This document shows, piece after piece, positions 60,973 through 64,000 of a stretch of 64,000 nt of DNA. The stretch is from Roseivivax lentus (GTDB lineage Bacteria; Pseudomonadota; Alphaproteobacteria; Rhodobacterales; Rhodobacteraceae): positions 434,001 through 498,000 of the forward strand of contig NZ_FTOQ01000001.1 in the NCBI RefSeq assembly GCF_900156805.1, read 5' to 3'. Below the pieces are notes generated by a model. That model made no database searches. It was not told the DNA's origin and was given only the letters and a program-made list of their open reading frames with translations. Numbering within the stretch: position 1 is the first letter of the stretch; each line of letters starts with the position of its first letter. The position numbers and the translations under genes are program-made.

Positions 60973-61506
60973 ATGATCCGCCGCAGCCATATCTCCGAAG
61001 ACACCGTGTCCGAAGCCTTCTACTCGCCCTGCGAGACCTACCGCTACGGCCTCGCGCGGCGCTGGTCCGACGCCGCGCCTGTGCTCTTCGTGATGCTCAA
61101 CCCCTCGACCGCCACGGAACGCGCGAACGATCCCACCATCCACCGCTGCGAAACCCGGGCGCGGGCAATGGGGGCGGGCGGGGTGCGCATCGCCAACCTC
61201 TTCGGCTACCGCGCCACCCGACCCGCCGATCTGAAACGTGCTGCCGATCCGGTCGGGCCGGAGAACGATGCGCTGCTTCTGGACTGGCACGCAGCTGCGG
61301 GCATGACCATCGCCGCCTGGGGCGTGCATGGCGCGCTTCTGGGCCGCGCGACCGCGCTCGCGCGGGCGATGGGGCCGCTCTGGCATCTGGGGCTGACGCA
61401 GGCGGGCCATCCCCGCCATCCGCTCTACGTGCCCTATGCCCGCGCGCCCGAAATCTGGCAGCCGGAGGCCCGCTATGCGCCAGTTCCGGCGGCAAGCTCT
61501 CCTTAA
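60973..61506 (+). CDS. DUF1643 family protein
   Basis: The 177-residue protein has the DUF1643 signature: CETYRYGLARRWSDAAPVLF (about 20-39), then VMLNPSTATERANDPTIHRC (about 40-59), and VRIANLFGYRATRPADL (about 71-87). The function is unknown; the family is sometimes near mobile or defence genes, but no such gene is visible here. The ATG at 60973 fits the family start (MIRRSHISEDTV). It is followed by the RTX-repeat gene on the same strand. Confidence 0.87.
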   Translation: MIRRSHISEDTVSEAFYSPCETYRYGLARRWSDAAPVLFVMLNPSTATERANDPTIHRCETRARAMGAGGVRIANLFGYRATRPADLKRAADPVGPENDALLLDWHAAAGMTIAAWGVHGALLGRATALARAMGPLWHLGLTQAGHPRHPLYVPYARAPEIWQPEARYAPVPAASSP

Positions 61507-61593
61507 CCATCTAGACCGGGAGTTTTTGCATCGGGTGCCGCCGTGGGACATACTTCGCGCCTGCCCGACATGGCAGGGATGTTGGAGGGCGGG

Positions 61594-62709
61594 ATGCTCT
61601 TTCTTGCAGGTCTCATGGGTGCGATGGTCGTCGGATCCGTGGCGATCCTCTCGGTCGTGCCCGATGACACCGGCGCCGACGAGGATGACGGCTTCGACGC
61701 CGCCGACGCGCCCGAAGACGCCATCGGCACCGAGTCGCAAGACGCGGCCGGGACGCAGATCCTCGAAGCGGCGGCGCAAAGCCTCACGCTCTCGCCCGAA
61801 GGCGGCCTGATCACCGTGGGCTCGCCCGATGCCGACATGATCTCCGGCACCGATGTCACCGACCAGGTATCCGGCAGCGCGGGCGACGACACCCTGTCCG
61901 GCCTCGGCGGCGACGACGAGCTTCACGGCGATGCGGGCGATGAGGATATCTCGGGCGGCACCGGGCAGGACACGCTGCATGGCGAGGCGGGCGCGGATCG
62001 CCTCGACGGCGGCGCAGGGGACGATTCGCTCTTCGGGCACGATGGCGACGACGCGCTCTTCGGCGCCGACGGGGCCGACAGCCTCGAAGGCGGTCTGGGC
62101 GACGATGCCCTCTCCGGCGGGGCCGGCGACGACGCGCTGCATGGCCGCGAAGGCGCGGACACGCTGACGGGCGATGCCGGGTCCGACACGCTCTTCGGCG
62201 GCGATGGCGACGACCTCGTCTCGGGCGTCGACTGGCCGGCCGTCCTGTCGGGCATCGCGGCGAACCCGGCGGCGGCGACCGGAACCGGCGCGGATGATAC
62301 GGATGATACGGTGGACGACGATGCGGGGGATGCGTCCGACGACGCGCCCGCGGATGCCGATTTCGTCAATGGCGGCGCGGGCGCGGACACGCTGATCCTC
62401 GGCGACGGCGATACCGGCGACGGGGGCACCGGTGCGGACAGCTTCGTGACCGGCCACTGGATCGGCGCCGAGGGCGCATCCATCGCGGATTTCACCCCGT
62501 CCGAGGATCGCATGATCGTGGTCTATGACGACGCGGACGGCCCGCCCGACGACATCGCCTACGCGCCCCATCCCGACCAGACCGGGCAGGTCCTGCTGAT
62601 GGTTGGCGACCAAGTCCTCGCCACGCTGAGCGAGGAGGACGCGCCGCCGCTCGGCGATATCGTCCTGATCGCGGCCAGCGAAGCGGCCCAGGTGCTCACC
62701 GCCGCCTGA
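61594..62709 (+). CDS. Membrane-anchored RTX-type calcium-binding protein
   Basis: The 371-residue protein has one N-terminal membrane segment ([20 protein letters not shown]), an acidic linker, and then about eight nonapeptide RTX repeats at roughly residues 92-210 ([19 protein letters not shown] and similar), which bind calcium in parallel beta-rolls. A second acidic block and a short RTX-like stretch ([15 protein letters not shown]) follow. The ATG at 61594 has GGAGG 5 bases upstream; longer in-frame starts at 61543 and 61570 are possible. There is no C-terminal type I secretion signal that I can identify and no nearby export ABC genes, so it is probably held in the membrane. Confidence 0.82.
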   Translation: MLFLAGLMGAMVVGSVAILSVVPDDTGADEDDGFDAADAPEDAIGTESQDAAGTQILEAAAQSLTLSPEGGLITVGSPDADMISGTDVTDQVSGSAGDDTLSGLGGDDELHGDAGDEDISGGTGQDTLHGEAGADRLDGGAGDDSLFGHDGDDALFGADGADSLEGGLGDDALSGGAGDDALHGREGADTLTGDAGSDTLFGGDGDDLVSGVDWPAVLSGIAANPAAATGTGADDTDDTVDDDAGDASDDAPADADFVNGGAGADTLILGDGDTGDGGTGADSFVTGHWIGAEGASIADFTPSEDRMIVVYDDADGPPDDIAYAPHPDQTGQVLLMVGDQVLATLSEEDAPPLGDIVLIAASEAAQVLTAA

Positions 62710-63143
62710 CCGCCGCCGCGCCGCATCGCTTGTTCGGGTCATTCAACCGAACTCCTCCGCGGGAGCTCCCACACCCAAGCTGCGCCGGGCCTTGGCCGCG
62801 GATGTCCCGTGCGGAAGCCCCGTATAGGCCACTCCGACGAGCCCCACCCCGGGTCACACCCGCCTACAAATGCCGCCTGCACCCCGAGCCGAGGATCGCC
62901 GCGACAGGCCTCCGAGCCCGACCGCACCGCGCGGCCCGCGCCTCAGAGCACCCCGCAGCCGCACAAGGCCGCCCTGTCCCGACCCGGCCCAAGCACCCGC
63001 CCCGCACCTTTGGTCTTTCCAACCCGCCGGAATCACCCTATACGCCCGCAATCCGCGCGCTCCCGGCGCCGGACCCCCTCCAACGGCCTTGCTGGACGAC
63101 ATCCCGGCTCGCGCCTTCACACCAACACCCAAAGGAGACCCCG
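62710..63143. other. Gap upstream of rpsO with a candidate promoter
   Basis: The 434-base stretch has no supported gene. A possible promoter is TTTCCA (63016-63021) with TATACG (63039-63044), 17 bases apart, each matching 4 of 6 consensus bases, 100 bases before the rpsO ATG. The leader could hold an S15 autoregulatory structure, but none is recognised with certainty. Confidence 0.35.
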
Positions 63144-63413
63144 ATGTCGATTACCGCCGAGACCAAGCAGCAGGTCATGAAGGACTACGCCACCGCCGAA
63201 GGCGACACCGGTTCGCCGGAAGTCCAGGTCGCGATCCTCACGACCCGCATCACCGCGCTGACCGAGCACTTCAAGACCCACAAGAAGGACAACCATTCCC
63301 GCCGTGGTCTGCTGAAGCTCGTCGCCCAGCGCCGCAAGCTGCTCGACTACCTCAAGTCGCGCGACGAAGCGCGCTACAAGACCCTGATCGGCAAGCTCGG
63401 CATCCGCCGCTGA
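63144..63413 (+). CDS. rpsO: 30S ribosomal protein S15
   Basis: S15 binds the central domain of 16S rRNA early in assembly and stabilises intersubunit bridges. The 89-residue protein is the usual length and contains [20 protein letters not shown] (about 16-35), [20 protein letters not shown] (about 38-57) and the C-terminal [11 protein letters not shown]. The ribosome site AAAGGAG is 8 bases before the ATG. A strong terminator follows, so it is not cotranscribed with the next gene. Confidence 0.97.
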   Translation: MSITAETKQQVMKDYATAEGDTGSPEVQVAILTTRITALTEHFKTHKKDNHSRRGLLKLVAQRRKLLDYLKSRDEARYKTLIGKLGIRR

Positions 63414-63435
63414 GCCACGGGCACCGGAATTCGCG

Positions 63436-63468
63436 AAAGGCCGTCTTCTCCGCGAAGGCGGCCTTTTT
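63436..63468 (+). terminator. Intrinsic terminator of rpsO
   Basis: A 13-base stem (AAAGGCCGTCTTC at 63436-63448 and GAAGGCGGCCTTT at 63454-63466, with one G-T pair) and a 5-base loop end in a T-run at 63464-63468. This is the clearest classical terminator in the window. Confidence 0.85.
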
Positions 63469-63507
63469 GCGTTGCGCGTGCCCTCTCCGCCGGACTAAGC
63501 CCGCGCC

Positions 63508-64000
63508 ATGAAATCCCCCCTCGACATCTTCCTCATCACCGCCCCGGGGCTCGAGCATTTCCTCGGCGAGGAGGCGCGCGCGGCGGGCTTCACGGTGACC
63601 CGGATCATCCCCGGCGGCGTGTCGCTCAAGGGTGGCTGGCCCGAGGTCTGGCGCGCCAATCTCGAACTGCGCGGCGCGACCCGCGTGCTGGTGCGCATGG
63701 CGGAGTTTCCCGCCCATCACCTCAGCCAGCTCGACAAGCGCGCGCGCAAACTGCCCTGGTCCGACTGGCTGCGCGCCGATGTGCCCGTCCGGGTCGAGGC
63801 CACCAGCCGCAAGTCGAAGATCTACCATGCGGGCGCTGCGAAGGAACGCATCGAGACCGCGCTCAAGGCGACGCTCGGCGCCGAGATCGCCGAGGACGCC
63901 CCGGTCACGGTCAAGCTGCGGATCGAGGACGATCTCTGCACGCTTTCGGTCGACACCTCTGGCGCCTCGCTGCACAAGCGCGGCCTGAAGGAGCAGGTCA
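63508..64000 (+). CDS. THUMP-domain RNA methyltransferase, N-terminal part
   Basis: The gene runs off the window; 164 codons are visible. The product begins MKSPLDIFLITAPGLEHFLG and has the THUMP-domain pattern VSLKGGWPEVWRANLELRGA, ATRVLVRMAEF and KIYHAGAAKERIETALK, as in RlmL/RlmKL-type class I methyltransferases that modify guanosines in 23S rRNA. The catalytic Rossmann domain is beyond the window. The start ATG at 63508 gives the family N-terminus. It follows the rpsO terminator. Confidence 0.85.
   Translation, partial: MKSPLDIFLITAPGLEHFLGEEARAAGFTVTRIIPGGVSLKGGWPEVWRANLELRGATRVLVRMAEFPAHHLSQLDKRARKLPWSDWLRADVPVRVEATSRKSKIYHAGAAKERIETALKATLGAEIAEDAPVTVKLRIEDDLCTLSVDTSGASLHKRGLKEQV

Noticed and set aside
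60757-62742. Minus-strand open frame over the DUF1643 and RTX genes, in frame with the hydrolase
   Set aside because: It is antisense to genes with clear motifs. The signal peptide at MIRTAFITLPFL marks the true start of the hydrolase at 60756.
62710-63143. Small protein gene upstream of rpsO
   Set aside because: Open frames there are proline/arginine-rich and lack a ribosome site; they are probably chance frames in GC-rich DNA.

Overview
The window is a high-GC bacterial chromosome segment with no visible phage, insertion sequence, plasmid or CRISPR signature. Gene content and order point to an alphaproteobacterium of the Rhodobacteraceae/Roseobacter type. The main reason is the housekeeping block rpoZ - rsh (spoT/relA) - DUF2062 - pdxJ - deaminase - acpS - lepB - rnc - era - DUF1491 - recO. 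Supporting features are a zinc-ribbon gene divergent from ftsEX, a TIGR02300 acidic protein, an RsmE/UbiA pair, and polyamine transport genes next to a PuuB-type oxidase. The assignment is inferred from content and order, not from a database search.

Layout. 0-5 kb: ubiA (partial), rsmE, a small membrane protein, and gshA convergent with a gamma-glutamyltranspeptidase (glutathione synthesis and turnover). 5-10.4 kb: an RsbW/STAS switch pair, a zinc-ribbon protein, ftsE-ftsX-plsC and a flavoprotein (cell division and lipid). 10.5-16.5 kb: a fatty-acid desaturase, an FAH-family hydrolase, ilvD with a lipoprotein gene, and two hypothetical genes. 16.6-24.6 kb: a polyamine locus, potF-potG-potH-potI-puuB on the minus strand facing a GntR regulator and a putrescine-type aminotransferase on the plus strand. 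24.9-39.9 kb: moaE-moaD-pgsA-recO and the long minus-strand housekeeping block up to folK. 40-48.6 kb: NYN nuclease, small membrane proteins, LysE exporter, xth, cnoX, LON-like protein, Trm112, MATE pump, truB and an RluA-type synthase. 48.6-52.8 kb: homocysteine methyltransferase, three LysE exporters, free-methionine-sulfoxide reductase and an Lrp regulator. 52.9-64 kb: accA, a cation/proton antiporter, a second GntR gene, YgjP-like peptidase, tRNA-Ala(GGC), a large MscS channel, a frameshifted dienelactone hydrolase, an anchored RTX-repeat protein, rpsO and a partial THUMP methyltransferase.

No single striking new enzyme system was found. The most unusual signals are non-coding. One family of dispersed elements (four copies) carries a hairpin whose arms differ between copies by compensating changes. 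A second two-hairpin element occurs twice. Four near-identical palindromes sit between potH and potI. A 25-bp tandem repeat overlaps the end of the polyamine-locus GntR gene. Candidate operators are visible at both GntR genes and, as a set of three sites, between the Lrp gene and its divergent LysE exporter. Many convergent gene pairs are separated by strong GC-rich hairpins without a T-run, several of which belong to these repeat families.
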